Assembly (NCBI GenBank): GCA_024583055.1
Contig: CP102145.1
Span: 1,302,001-1,366,000, forward strand
Length of the DNA stretch: 64,000 nucleotides
Direction of reading: 5' to 3'
Origin: Streptococcus suis
Lineage (GTDB): Bacteria > Bacillota > Bacilli > Lactobacillales > Streptococcaceae
In this document: in pieces, positions 9,520 through 18,528 of the stretch
Position numbering within the stretch: position 1 is the first letter of the stretch
Layout of the letters: every line of letters starts with the position of its first letter
The notes under the pieces: generated by a model
The model's database searches: none
What the model saw: the letters and a program-made list of their open reading frames with translations, nothing else
Told to the model about the DNA's origin: nothing
Made by a program: the position numbers and the translations under genes

Positions 9520-11145
9520 ATGAAAACCATTCTACGTTATTTTTGGTATCAGGAAAAGTACAACCTCTATCGGACCGTCAACGGATTTTTCTACTATTTG
9601 CGAAAACTGCCACTTGTGGGCAAGAGCATTCCAGAGAGTATTTTCAAGTCTTACAGTTTTAAGTCTGGTCTCTTTTTGATCCTGCACATCCTCTCCATCC
9701 CCAGTCGTTTTCTTGTCAAGGGAATTTGGTTAACCATCTATTCTTGCATTGCTGCCTTCTGGATTAAACTCCTATCCAACAATCAGCTGGACTTTTGGCA
9801 AATCCCGTCAGATACTTGGCTCCTTGGCTTTTCTCTATGGCTGGTCTTTGTTGGCTATGCCTATCGGTTTGGCAAGGGATTTGAGCCTTTTATCGCCAAG
9901 TCCGAACGGGAATTCATGCAAAATTTTGGACTTTCCCAGTCTAGTTTTCTCCAGAGCCAACTCTTTGTAGAGCCTATTATCTCCAGTCTGGCCTACCTGC
10001 CTGCCTTGCTAATTTTTTCTAGCCTATCAGAAAATTGGCTCTATCTGCCTCTAGGATTACTGACCATTCCAGCAGGAAGCTTTGCTGGACAGGCTCTCAA
10101 CCGCTGGTTTTTTAATCGACGGATTCTATCCCGCCGTCATTCTTGGCAATCTTGGATTATCTTGGGTACTGGTCTAGCAGCTATTGCCAGTCTTATCCTT
10201 TTCCGCAATCATCTGTCGCCCATCTTTTTACTGCCTGTGCTTGTCTGTCAGGTCTTGCTGATTTGGTTTGGCTATCGTTATTTGAAACAACAGACCAACC
10301 ATCTGGATTATCTCTACTATTGCATGGACCAGTCCTTGCAGATGGATAAGAAACTTTTTGAGCTGACCAAGGGGAACGAATACACCCATCAAGGTCTGCA
10401 GATGCAGGAGAAACTCAAACTCAAAAAAGGCAAGGACCTTAGTCACCTGTCTGGCATGAACTACCTAAACGCTCTGCTATTTGACCGCTACCGAACCATC
10501 CTAGAGAAAAAATCCCTCTTTCGGGTCGGCATTCTGGTCTTGATTTTTGCGACCTTGGAGCTCATTCGGTTCTTGGACCCGACCTTTACGGTTCCTGCCG
10601 AGAAAGGATTTCTACCCCTCCTGCCGGTGACCTTTATAGTCATGTATGCCGGCTCAATGGGGAAAACCATTGCCCAAATGGTCTTTGTCAACTGCGACCT
10701 TTCCATGCTCCATTACCCCTTTTATCGGGAACCGCAGACCATTATTGCTGGTTTCAACTACCGATTCAAGCAGTCTATCTTCTACAACGCTCGCTTTGCT
10801 GTCACCCTCTTTTTAGGGCTTGTCCTCTTTACACGGGCGACATACACTCCTGGCAGCTATCTGCTAACTGCCCTGCTATTGACCAGCCTGACCGCCCTCT
10901 TTTCCTTTCATGACCTCTTTATCTATTATATGTTGCAGCCCTTTACCAAAGACATGGAAGTGACCAACCCTGTCTATAAATTTCTCAGTGGAGCCCTCTA
11001 CTGGGTGGCCTATCTCAATAGCCGTGTAGATATTGGTTCTCACTACTATGTCATCGGCGTGTCATGCCTTCTCCTGCTCTACGTCGGCTTCGGCTATTTC
11101 TTTCTCTTGAAAAAAGCTCCGCATACCTTTAGATTGAAGGCATAA
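9520..11145 (+). CDS. ABC-2-type transporter permease, large
   Basis: This 541-residue membrane protein contains about ten or more hydrophobic segments in two halves separated by a charged cytosolic stretch (residues about 265-320, rich in KLKLKKGKD). It pairs with the ATPase gene nine bases upstream, behind an AGGAGG site. The length and layout recall the EcsB/YthQ-like exporters of Firmicutes, but the similarity is general and the cargo unknown. The gene ends at a strong terminator. No export signal other than the membrane helices is seen. Confidence 0.8.
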   Translation: MKTILRYFWYQEKYNLYRTVNGFFYYLRKLPLVGKSIPESIFKSYSFKSGLFLILHILSIPSRFLVKGIWLTIYSCIAAFWIKLLSNNQLDFWQIPSDTWLLGFSLWLVFVGYAYRFGKGFEPFIAKSEREFMQNFGLSQSSFLQSQLFVEPIISSLAYLPALLIFSSLSENWLYLPLGLLTIPAGSFAGQALNRWFFNRRILSRRHSWQSWIILGTGLAAIASLILFRNHLSPIFLLPVLVCQVLLIWFGYRYLKQQTNHLDYLYYCMDQSLQMDKKLFELTKGNEYTHQGLQMQEKLKLKKGKDLSHLSGMNYLNALLFDRYRTILEKKSLFRVGILVLIFATLELIRFLDPTFTVPAEKGFLPLLPVTFIVMYAGSMGKTIAQMVFVNCDLSMLHYPFYREPQTIIAGFNYRFKQSIFYNARFAVTLFLGLVLFTRATYTPGSYLLTALLLTSLTALFSFHDLFIYYMLQPFTKDMEVTNPVYKFLSGALYWVAYLNSRVDIGSHYYVIGVSCLLLLYVGFGYFFLLKKAPHTFRLKA

Positions 11146-11207
11146 TACCTTCTGCAAACAACTCTCGTGACCACTCAGACTTTTTAGACAATTTTATCTG
11201 AATACAC

Positions 11208-11234
11208 AAAAAGGCGAACACAATCGCCTTTTTT
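11208..11234. terminator. Bidirectional terminator
   Basis: AAAAAGGCGA and TCGCCTTTTTT pair around a six-base loop, giving a T-run on both strands. It serves the exporter operon on the plus strand and the convergent phosphatase gene on the minus strand. Confidence 0.9.
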
Positions 11235-11291
11235 AATATGTCTATTTACAAAATCTTGTTCTCCCCTGTTTCCCGGTGGAGCTGATAAAAA

Positions 11292-12032
11292 CTAATCTTC
11301 TACCTGCAACTGGAATCGGGTGTGACCGACCACATAGTCTTCGATTGGCCCGTCTTGATTGCAGACCAGACCATGGAGGACTCCGCCATAGACAGCACCG
11401 CCATCCATGCCAATTTTTCCATCACCACTGTCCCAAATCTGACTGATCCGCGTCTTAGTTCCAAACAAATTATAGACTGGTGTATGGCCGAAAATAATCC
11501 ACTTGCCAGTTTCATTAGCTGTCTCGTGGAACTTGGATCGCAACCAAACCATGTCATGCTCACTGGTTTCCCGCCAATCATCCAAGGTCAGGTCAACCCC
11601 CGCGTGAACAAAGATATAGAGCTCCGTTTCTAGATAGTAGGGACAAGATTTGAGAAAATCAATCAATTCCCCATATTGCTCTGAAACCTGATGGGCATCC
11701 ACCATACCATCCACCGACGCATCCAAGGAACGCCCCAGCAATGAATTGATGGTCGTATCACCACCATTTCTCTGATAATGGTCATAGCGGTCCTGAGGGT
11801 CCCGCAACCAGGCCAGGAACATCCGCTCATGATTACCTGTCAGGCAAATGGCTCCCTGATTCTGCACCAAATCCATGACCAATTCCAAACAAGCCTTGGA
11901 ATCCTCACCCCTGTCAATCAAATCCCCTAAAAAAATCAATTGCTGACGCTCAGGATTCCACTTCTGCAACAAATCAACCAAGAGTTGATACTTGCCATGA
12001 ACATCCCCGACTACAAAATACTCTGGTTTCAT
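11292..12032 (-). CDS. PPP-family metallophosphatase (serine/threonine or diadenosine tetraphosphatase-like)
   Basis: This 246-residue enzyme carries the three calcineurin-like metal motifs GDVHG, GDLIDRG and GNHE within the first 90 residues, and later VHAG and FGHTP. This is the PPP group that includes bacterial protein phosphatases such as PrpA/PrpE and ApaH-like hydrolases. The precise substrate is open. The frame could start eight codons earlier, but AAGGAG lies eight bases before the ATG complementary to 12030-12032. It is monocistronic and converges with the ABC exporter operon. Confidence 0.87.
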   Translation of the reverse strand: MKPEYFVVGDVHGKYQLLVDLLQKWNPERQQLIFLGDLIDRGEDSKACLELVMDLVQNQGAICLTGNHERMFLAWLRDPQDRYDHYQRNGGDTTINSLLGRSLDASVDGMVDAHQVSEQYGELIDFLKSCPYYLETELYIFVHAGVDLTLDDWRETSEHDMVWLRSKFHETANETGKWIIFGHTPVYNLFGTKTRISQIWDSGDGKIGMDGGAVYGGVLHGLVCNQDGPIEDYVVGHTRFQLQVED

Positions 12033-12070
12033 AGACCTGTCTCCTTGTAAAACCATTGTACCATAATTTT

Positions 12071-12100
12071 AGGCATAAGAAAAACCGACCAAGCGGCCGG
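12071..12100 (-). terminator. Terminator after the DUF4352 gene; left copy of a 30-bp direct repeat
   Basis: On the minus strand CCGGCC, GCTT and GGTCGG are followed by TTTTTCTT. All 30 bases are identical to those at 12915-12944, so the two terminators bracket the gene between them. Confidence 0.88.
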
Positions 12101-12136
12101 CAATGAGAAAGAGACTAGAGTTATGCCTCTTGATTG

Positions 12137-12781
12137 TTATTGTAGGTTAATCAAACCAGTCTCTGTACCCCAAAATCCAGTTTGTACTTTGAGTTGGATA
12201 CTTGGATCATTTGCTGTCTCTTCTGTAATATCAAAGATGACATTGCCAGTAATGGTACTCTCTGGATTTACCTCAGAGAGGAAGAAATTTGCATCTTGAT
12301 TAGCAAATAGACCCGCTGACGAATCTGTCTCGTACTCCACTTCACCTTTTAACAAAGTAAAGAAGTCATCTGTTACTGTAATGGCTTTAGTCCCATTATT
12401 TTTTACGGTAACATTGAGCAACAAGAAAACTCCATTTGCATTTTTACCAAATTCACCACCAACATTAGTGACAATTTCTTTTGAATTTACAATATAGGTT
12501 ACATCACCAACTGGTACTTCTTGCCCAATGCCATAGGTCACCTCTGCTGGCTTCTCCTCTGCTTTTTCTGAGCTACTTGCTGGAGTCTCCGTATTTGCCT
12601 GGCTTGTTTCCTGTGTTGAAGGTTGGCTTGAGGTTGTTGTTCCCTCTTTACCGCCGCCAAGTGCATTGCCTAAAGCTCCAAGTACAATTAAACCTGCCAA
12701 CACGATAAACCAAATCCGTTTGTAAAATGGTTTCTTCTGTACATAGACATTGCCATGCTCATCCCTAATTTTCTTTGCCAT
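12137..12781 (-). CDS. Membrane-anchored DUF4352 protein
   Basis: This 214-residue protein has a short basic N-terminus, one transmembrane helix (RIWFIVLAGLIVLGALGNAL, residues 25-44), a Ser/Thr/Gln/Glu-rich linker (residues 50-80) and an extracellular immunoglobulin-like DUF4352 domain (GQEVPVGDVTYIVNS onward). There is no lipobox, so it is anchored by the helix. DUF4352 proteins are common surface proteins of unknown function in Gram-positive bacteria. The gene sits alone between two identical terminators. A TA dinucleotide run (12815-12830) lies just upstream of the start. Confidence 0.8.
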   Translation of the reverse strand: MAKKIRDEHGNVYVQKKPFYKRIWFIVLAGLIVLGALGNALGGGKEGTTTSSQPSTQETSQANTETPASSSEKAEEKPAEVTYGIGQEVPVGDVTYIVNSKEIVTNVGGEFGKNANGVFLLLNVTVKNNGTKAITVTDDFFTLLKGEVEYETDSSAGLFANQDANFFLSEVNPESTITGNVIFDITEETANDPSIQLKVQTGFWGTETGLINLQ

Positions 12782-12914
12782 AATAGCCTCCTAAAGAATG
12801 TTATATGTCCATTATATATATATATATATCGGTTGTCAATAGATAAATGCAAGAAAATTTAGAGAAAAATTACTTTTTTAGACAATAGACACCTAGACAC
12901 ACAGACAGGATTTG

Positions 12915-12944
12915 AGGCATAAGAAAAACCGACCAAGCGGCCGG
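12915..12944 (-). terminator. Terminator after pgi; right copy of a 30-bp direct repeat
   Basis: The stem CCGGCC/GGTCGG with loop GCTT and trailing TTTTTCTT is identical over 30 bases to 12071-12100. In this copy the stem is extended by two more pairs (AACCGG...CGGTT). Confidence 0.9.
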
Positions 12945-12954
12945 TTCATATTCA

Positions 12955-14304
12955 TTACAAACGTGCATTCAATTCTGCACCGAGTTCTTCAAATCCTGGC
13001 TTGCCAAGAAGAGCGAACATGTTTTTCTTGTAGGCTTCTACACCTGGTTGGTCAAATGGGTTGATGGCATTGAGGTAACCAGAGATAGCAATTGCCAACT
13101 CGAAGAAGTAGAAGGTGTAACCAAGTGTGAACTCATCTTGTTGTGGAAGAGTGACAAACATGTTTGGTACGCCACCGTCTGTGTGGGCAAGAAGTACTCC
13201 GTCCGTTGCTTTTTTGTTTACAAAGTCAACGTCTTTTCCTTGCAAGTAGCCAAGACCGTCAAGATCTTCTGCCATGTCAGGAATCAAGATATTTTTTCTT
13301 GGTTTGTCAACACGAACTACTGTTTCAAAGATATTGCGGTTTCCTTCTTGGATAAATTGTCCGAGCGAGTGCAAGTCTGTTGAGAAGTTAGCAGATGTTG
13401 GGTTGATACCTTTTTGGTCCTTGCCTTCTGACTCACCAGCCAATTGTTTCCACCATTCGCTGAAGTATTGGAGTGATGGCTCGTAATTTGCCAAGATTTC
13501 TGTTACATAGCCTTTTCTATAAAGGATGTTACGGACAGCTGCATATTGGTAAGCTTCATTCTCAGCAATCTTATCTGAAGTATAAGTCTTACGAGCAGCG
13601 TTTGCACCTTCCATAAGGGCATCAATGTCTGCACCAGCTGCCGCGATTGGCAAAAGACCAACTGCAGTCAAGACTGAGAAACGGCCACCGACATCATCTG
13701 GAACAACAAAGGTTTCCCAACCATTTGCGTCCGCTTCAACCTTAACAGCACCTTTTGCCTTGTCAGTTGTCGCATAGATACGCTTGTTAGCTTCTTCTTG
13801 ACCGTATTTCTTGACAAGCAATTCTTTGAAGACGCGGAAAGCAATGGCTGGCTCAGTTGTTGTACCTGATTTTGAAATCACGTTAACTGAGAAATCCTTA
13901 TCAGCAACATAATCCACCAAGTCAGCAAGGTAGCTTGATGAGATAGAGTTTCCAGCGTAAAGGATTTGTGGAGCTTTGCGCTCTTCACGTGTTTGCAAGT
14001 TAACAAAAGAGTTGCTCAAGAAATCAATAGCAGCCTTGGCACCGAGATAAGAACCACCGATACCGATAACCACCAAAACTTCACTTTCATTTTGGATCTT
14101 TGCTGCTGCTTCCTTGATACGTGCAAATTCTTCTTTGTCGTAGTTTTCTGGCAAATCCAACCAGCCGATAAAGTCGTTACCAGGACCTGTTCCTTGACGG
14201 AGCATTTGGTCAGCTAGAGTAACTTGTGGTTGCATATAGTCTACTTCTTGAGCACCAACAAATTGTCCCAAAACTTTTGAGTAATCAAATGTAATATGTG
14301 TCAT
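12955..14304 (-). CDS. pgi: Glucose-6-phosphate isomerase
   Basis: The enzyme converts glucose-6-phosphate to fructose-6-phosphate in glycolysis. The 449-residue length is typical of Gram-positive Pgi. Sugar-phosphate-binding signatures are visible as [27 protein letters not shown] and [15 protein letters not shown], and the catalytic region near the C-terminus as [14 protein letters not shown]. The open frame extends 25 codons upstream, but GGAGG six bases before the ATG complementary to 14302-14304 fixes the start. It is followed by a strong terminator. Confidence 0.97.
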   Translation of the reverse strand: MTHITFDYSKVLGQFVGAQEVDYMQPQVTLADQMLRQGTGPGNDFIGWLDLPENYDKEEFARIKEAAAKIQNESEVLVVIGIGGSYLGAKAAIDFLSNSFVNLQTREERKAPQILYAGNSISSSYLADLVDYVADKDFSVNVISKSGTTTEPAIAFRVFKELLVKKYGQEEANKRIYATTDKAKGAVKVEADANGWETFVVPDDVGGRFSVLTAVGLLPIAAAGADIDALMEGANAARKTYTSDKIAENEAYQYAAVRNILYRKGYVTEILANYEPSLQYFSEWWKQLAGESEGKDQKGINPTSANFSTDLHSLGQFIQEGNRNIFETVVRVDKPRKNILIPDMAEDLDGLGYLQGKDVDFVNKKATDGVLLAHTDGGVPNMFVTLPQQDEFTLGYTFYFFELAIAISGYLNAINPFDQPGVEAYKKNMFALLGKPGFEELGAELNARL

Positions 14305-14385
14305 GTCATTCCTCCATTTATGTACCATAATATGATAACGCTTTAGCGTCATTTTTTCAAGCAATTTGTGAATTTTCATTCATTT

Positions 14386-14928
14386 TCATGAAATGGTTTG
14401 CGCTAGGCCTGTTTTTTGATTGGATTTTCGGTGGTTTTTAGCGAATATCTTGTCTGACAATGTCTCACCCTCTCCCAAGACAGTGATACATTTTGGCAGG
14501 CATATGGATAGTAGATAAAAAGGGAGCAACACTAGATACCAAATAAACATAACCTCAAAAATAAAGCGGGAATTGTTTCCTCTTTGAATATAGCGCTTCC
14601 TGTATTCTTCCTTCAAAGAAAAGTGAGGAATGTAAATATGGAAGGGGACAAAGCCTCGAACCAGCATGGCCGCCAGCATCCTGACCAGAAAATTCATAGC
14701 TACGAGAACCGTCTTGCCCTCACACTCCAGGGCATAGGCCCTGTCAATATAAGTCTGACGGTAGCCCTTGTACTTAATAGGCCGCGGCACAGACTTCCTC
14801 TCTTCTTTGGTCAAATGGCTGACGCTCGAATTGTCATACTTGATGTCAGACATCTCTAAGTCCACGATGGCTGACGACTGTTTCGCAAGGGTCGATTTTC
14901 CCGTACCAGGAAAGGCAAAAATAAACAT
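14386..14928 (-). CDS. Small P-loop NTPase/kinase-like protein, function unknown
   Basis: The 180-residue protein opens with a Walker A motif almost at its first residue (FAFPGTGKST, residues 4-13), preceded by a good GGAGGAG site, so the N-terminus is genuine. DLEMSDIKYDN near residue 23 resembles the acceptor region of small nucleoside or nucleotide kinases. A hydrophobic stretch at about residues 123-145 (FIFEVMFIWYLVLLPFYLL) could be a membrane segment, which is unusual for a soluble kinase. It lies 81 bases upstream of pgi on the same strand. I do not recognise a named family beyond the P-loop fold. Confidence 0.6.
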   Translation of the reverse strand: MFIFAFPGTGKSTLAKQSSAIVDLEMSDIKYDNSSVSHLTKEERKSVPRPIKYKGYRQTYIDRAYALECEGKTVLVAMNFLVRMLAAMLVRGFVPFHIYIPHFSLKEEYRKRYIQRGNNSRFIFEVMFIWYLVLLPFYLLSICLPKCITVLGEGETLSDKIFAKNHRKSNQKTGLAQTIS

Positions 14929-15062
14929 AGAATCTCCTCCTTTTCCCAGTAGAATAGCAGAGTAGACTAAAAAATACCTTAATGTAAATACATTATAGGC
15001 ATTTTAGAGTATTTTTCAAGACCTATTTGAAAAAATCGATCTGGGGTCTGAGAGCTTGTTTT

Positions 15063-15854
15063 CTAACCTTCCTTATGCACTGTTTTGGTCTCATTGAGCC
15101 AAGCATAGGCAATCCCGATAAAGAGACCTCCACCTATCCAGTTGCCAAAGAAAACTACGGTCCACTGGCGAAGAATATTGACCAAATCAAAACCTTTGAT
15201 GTTGTCAACAGGGCTAAATCCAGCCAGCGAAAAAGAAGCAAAGTTGGCAATCAAGTGCTCATTGATGAGGAAAACAAACATGAAAATGGCAGATAGGGCC
15301 ACAAAGAACTTGGCAGATTCCTCCTTCAGGAGCATATATCCCATAATAGCCATATTGACAAACATATTGGCAGTAATGCCCTCGATGAAGTTCATCCAAT
15401 CTGTCTTGGCCAACTTGAGCTGGACCGCATTGATTACAAAACTCTTATCTGTCAGTTGCTGGAAGGAAAAAGATTGATTGAATAGATAGGCCAAGACAAT
15501 AGCACCAATCAAGTTAAAGAAGGTACAATAAAGCAATATCGTGCAGACCTTCTTCCAGGAAATCTGCTTGTAGTAGCCTCCTACTGTTAGATACATCATA
15601 TTGGATGTCGCTAATTCGCCATTGAAAATCAAGACAAAAATCAAGCCGATAGCAAAGATAAAGGTAAAGACAAAGCGAGCCAGGGCCGGAAATTGGCTAG
15701 AAATGACATCCGCACCGATAATTCCCACAGCCGTTGACATGGTCAGATAGGCCCCAGCAAACATAGAACGCAGGGCATACCGACCCAAACTCTCATCAAA
15801 GAGAGCCTCTTTTTTGGCACAAGCCGCACCGATTTTCTCCTTAAAAACTGTCAT
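15063..15854 (-). CDS. Formate/nitrite transporter (FNT) family channel
   Basis: This 263-residue protein has about six membrane helices and FNT features: RSMFAGAYLTMSTAVGIIG around helix 1, FNGELATSNMMYLTVG (the GELxT region) and NWIGGGLFIG near the end. FNT channels carry formate, nitrite, lactate or hydrosulfide as pentamers in the cytoplasmic membrane. In fermenting streptococci, formate from pyruvate formate-lyase is the likely cargo, but this is inferred. A hairpin with a T-rich tail separates it from the FMN reductase gene upstream. Confidence 0.85.
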   Translation of the reverse strand: MTVFKEKIGAACAKKEALFDESLGRYALRSMFAGAYLTMSTAVGIIGADVISSQFPALARFVFTFIFAIGLIFVLIFNGELATSNMMYLTVGGYYKQISWKKVCTILLYCTFFNLIGAIVLAYLFNQSFSFQQLTDKSFVINAVQLKLAKTDWMNFIEGITANMFVNMAIMGYMLLKEESAKFFVALSAIFMFVFLINEHLIANFASFSLAGFSPVDNIKGFDLVNILRQWTVVFFGNWIGGGLFIGIAYAWLNETKTVHKEG

Positions 15855-15882
15855 AATCTCCTCTTTCTAATAAAATAATAAA

Positions 15883-15909
15883 GGAAAAGTGCCCTGATGG
15901 CACCTTTCA
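15883..15909 (-). terminator. Hairpin between the FMN reductase and FNT genes
   Basis: AAAGGTGCC and GGCACTTTT pair with one bulge on the minus strand, followed by CCTTTATTATTTT. It could end or attenuate transcription into the FNT gene. Confidence 0.55.
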
Positions 15910-15917
15910 TTACAAAT

Positions 15918-17174
15918 CTAATAGGCTTCTGATGCACCAGAGCTTGCATCCACACCGGAAGCAGCTGGAGCTGGAGCAGCACCTGCATCCGATGCACCGG
16001 ATGTCGCATCGACATGGGCAGCTGCATGACCGTGACCAGCAGCTGACATAGCCTTACCGCCAACCAACTGTTGACCAGTTTCATTGAGGTACCAATCCAA
16101 CCATGGCTTGAAGTTGAAGATAATCTCGTTGATACCTGCAAAGGAGCCATCCGGATAGTACATAGCCTGATAGTTGTGGGTATTGATAACTTCTGGCGGT
16201 GTACCTGGAACAATGGTCCGAACATATTCTTGGTTACCGTTACGGAGCGTTCCAACAACCCACTCCACGTTCTTCATGCGAGCTGGTGGCAGGGTGCCGT
16301 GTAGGGTTGCCAAACGACCGCCGACATGCTCTGGCAGACGTTTTCCAAGTATGGTTTCAGGATCTTGGTGAGCGGCATTATAGTAGAGGAACTGGTTGTT
16401 ATCGTCTGTGAAAGTCAATTCAAAAGGCATGGCCTTGAGGAATTGATTGAGCTGATTAACCGTCAGTAGACCGTTGTCCAATTTGACATAGGTGTCTCCT
16501 TCAACAGCTCCAACCTGGGCAGCAGCCTTCTCCAACCAGTTTGGATCATCTGGGTCAATGCCCTGAACAGTCGTTGCAATTGGCTTACCGCAGTAAAGAT
16601 CTTCTGGTTCAATTGGTTTTGGTTTTTTCAACTGAGACACTACTCCTACATATTTGATAAAGTTATCGAGACAGCTTTCTAGGAATTTCACTGTCCCCTC
16701 ATTGATGATATTTCCTTTCTCATCAAATGCCTCTTTTGCCTTGCCAAGTAGGAATTCATTTCCTGGAAGGGTATAGGCATTGACACCTGGAGCATCTAAA
16801 ATCTTACGGAGATGGACCTGGGCACGGGATGTTCCTTGGTCATAGTAAGAAGCACCGACAATCATGATAGGCTTATCTGTCAGTGGGTGGAGCTTGAAGG
16901 ACAACCATTCCAAGGTGCTCTTGAGGGCTGGTGTAATCGTATGGTTGTGCTCTGGTGTTGCAATGATGACACCGTCTGCACGAGTAATCTTATTGTACAA
17001 ATACTGGATAGCAAAGCAGTCCGATTGGTCTTCATCTTGATTGAACATCGGAACATCCTTGATTTCCATGACTTCTAGTTCAAACTTCAACTTAAATTGA
17101 CGGCGGATATATTCCAAGAGCATACGGTTGTATGATTGGTCCGCATTTGATCCTACAATACCAACAAATTTCAT
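15918..17174 (-). CDS. NAD(P)H-dependent FMN reductase with C-terminal PAS-like domain and Ala/Ser-rich tail
   Basis: Residues 1-180 form a flavodoxin-like FMN reductase domain: VGIVGSNADQSYNR, then TPEHNHTITPALKSTLEWLS and GASYYDQGTSRAQVHLRKIL. After a linker, residues about 240-375 (LTFTDDNNQFLYYNAAHQDP through NEIIFNFKPWLDWYLNETG) look like the PAS-type sensor domain found in DUF438-like proteins. The last 40 residues are low-complexity Ala/Gly/Ser with an imperfect repeat (VDATSGASDAG and VDASSGASEAY). A truncated paralogue of the first domain lies 15 bases upstream. Redox or ligand sensing by the second domain is inferred. Confidence 0.8.
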   Translation of the reverse strand: MKFVGIVGSNADQSYNRMLLEYIRRQFKLKFELEVMEIKDVPMFNQDEDQSDCFAIQYLYNKITRADGVIIATPEHNHTITPALKSTLEWLSFKLHPLTDKPIMIVGASYYDQGTSRAQVHLRKILDAPGVNAYTLPGNEFLLGKAKEAFDEKGNIINEGTVKFLESCLDNFIKYVGVVSQLKKPKPIEPEDLYCGKPIATTVQGIDPDDPNWLEKAAAQVGAVEGDTYVKLDNGLLTVNQLNQFLKAMPFELTFTDDNNQFLYYNAAHQDPETILGKRLPEHVGGRLATLHGTLPPARMKNVEWVVGTLRNGNQEYVRTIVPGTPPEVINTHNYQAMYYPDGSFAGINEIIFNFKPWLDWYLNETGQQLVGGKAMSAAGHGHAAAHVDATSGASDAGAAPAPAASGVDASSGASEAY

Positions 17175-17189
17175 CTTTTCGTCCTCTTC

Positions 17190-17765
17190 CTATAAACTTT
17201 CCCAGTCGAAATTCTCTGCCTCTTTGTGCAAAAGTTCCTTGGCATGAGACAATTTTCCAGTCATTTTCACAAATAAGCGGTAGTCGTCAAACATAGCCTC
17301 CAATTTTTGGATTGTTTCAATATCCACTAAATGACCTTTCTTATCAAAGGCAGTCAGGGAATTTGACAAGAGAAACTCATCAGGCAAAACGCTGGCTTTG
17401 AGCTCAGGAGCATTCAAAATCTGACGTAACTGCAACTGGGCACGGGAAGAACCCAAGGTACCATAAGATGCACCTGTAATCATAATCGGCTTGTTCAACA
17501 AGGGATAGATGCCATAAGACAACCAAGCCAAGGTATTCATCAAAACTGCTGGAATAGAGTGGTCATATTCGGGTGTTCCAATGATAACCCCTTCTGCCCC
17601 TTCAATTTTCTTAGCCAATTCCAAGACAGCTTCTGGTAATTGACGGGTGGCAGGCTTGTTAAACATTGGCAAATCCTTAATTTCTACCAATTCTATTTCA
17701 GCCTTCTCGCTAAAATGTGTAGCCATGAGCTGCAATAATTTCCTGTTGGTGGATGCGGCATTTTC
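17190..17765 (-). pseudogene. FMN reductase paralogue lacking its 5' end
   Basis: The protein sequence closely parallels the first domain of the neighbouring gene: IELVEIKDLPMFN, GTPEYDHSIPAVLMNTLAWLS and GASYGTLGSSRAQLQLRQIL. In-frame codons continue upstream of the first usable start (TTG complementary to 17733-17735, or ATG at 17724-17726) and encode ENAASTNRKLLQ, which is real family sequence. The first beta-strand and phosphate-binding glycine motif (compare VGIVGSN in the neighbour) are missing. Upstream bases instead belong to a DUF454 gene on the other strand. The remaining 180 or so residues could be made but would lack the key FMN-phosphate loop. Some annotations may list this as an intact CDS at 17190-17735. 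Confidence 0.7.
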
Positions 17766-18062
17766 CTGCCCATCCTCCCTACCACTCCCCTGCTACTCTT
17801 GGCTGGCTTTTGCTTTGCCAATAGTTCAAAGAAGTTTGAAACCTGGCTCAGGACAACCAGGCTTTATCAATTTTATGTCGCTGACTATGCGGAAACCAAG
17901 TCTATCAGCAAGAGTCGGAAAAAACGAATTATCCTGCAAATTTACATCCTCATGGGGATTTCTATCTATTTGGCCCCACTCCTATCAGTCAAAATCCTCT
18001 TAGTTGCTTTGACTATTTTCATTACCTACTATCTCTTCTTTATTATTCCAAATAAACAATAA
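17757..18062 (+). pseudogene. DUF454 (YbaN-like) inner-membrane protein gene lacking its 5' end
   Basis: The plus-strand frame encodes GIFLPILPTTPLLLLAGFCF followed by ANSSKKFETWL, the hallmark of DUF454 proteins, then YQFYVADY and two C-terminal helices ending in IPNKQ. The usual first 15-20 residues and start codon are absent; immediately upstream the frame runs antisense through the truncated FMN reductase gene. A TTG at 17799 could start a shorter product without the LPTTP motif. The natural stop and a terminator are kept, so only the 5' end is lost. Confidence 0.65.
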
Positions 18063-18090
18063 AAGCAAGTTCCAAAACGGAGCTTGCTTT
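18062..18090. terminator. Terminator shared by the DUF454 remnant and the DUF2871 gene
   Basis: AAAGCAAGTTCC and GGAGCTTGCTTT pair with one wobble. It ends the plus-strand DUF454 remnant and lies past the stop of the minus-strand gene at 18103. Confidence 0.75.
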
Positions 18091-18102
18091 ACTGTTTATA
18101 TG

Positions 18103-18516
18103 TTAATTTTCAGCTGCTTTTTTCAAGGCAAGGAGTAGACTGATAATACCAACTGAAACCAGGATATGGCTGATACCTGCCAAGCCTGCAATACTAGCAT
18201 TGACGGCTTTTGACAAATCCATTTCTAGAACCTGAGTCATCCCGCGGACAGCCAGCATGATAGCAGAAAGAGGCAAGCCGATGTAGTAGGTCACTAGGAA
18301 GACACGAAAAGACTTGATTTTTTCCAGTTCATGGCGCTGGGCAAAGAGCGCCACAATCATAAAGAGGAACATGCCCAATGTAAACAGGTGGGTGTGAACC
18401 AAATTAAGAGATGTCTGACCAGTAAAACCGGTTAATTTGATGATCTCACGGTAAGCAAGGCCGCTAAGAAGGCCTGCAATAGCATAGATTAAGGCGATGT
18501 TGATGTATTTTTTCAT
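18103..18516 (-). CDS. DUF2871 family membrane protein
   Basis: This 137-residue protein has four predicted helices (residues about 5-25, 38-58, 72-92 and 108-130). The motif LNLVHTHLFTLGMFLFMIVAL, with histidines within a helix, is typical of DUF2871. The function is unknown. It starts 12 bases past the hisS stop, so it is probably read from the hisS transcript, and it ends at a terminator. Confidence 0.8.
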   Translation of the reverse strand: MKKYINIALIYAIAGLLSGLAYREIIKLTGFTGQTSLNLVHTHLFTLGMFLFMIVALFAQRHELEKIKSFRVFLVTYYIGLPLSAIMLAVRGMTQVLEMDLSKAVNASIAGLAGISHILVSVGIISLLLALKKAAEN

Positions 18517-18528
18517 CCTCTACCTCCC

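Noticed and set aside
15851..16258. 135-codon minus-strand frame overlapping the end of the FMN reductase gene
   Set aside because: It is an alternative frame inside the PAS-like/tail region without start signals and with Leu/Gln/Val skew caused by the repetitive tail.
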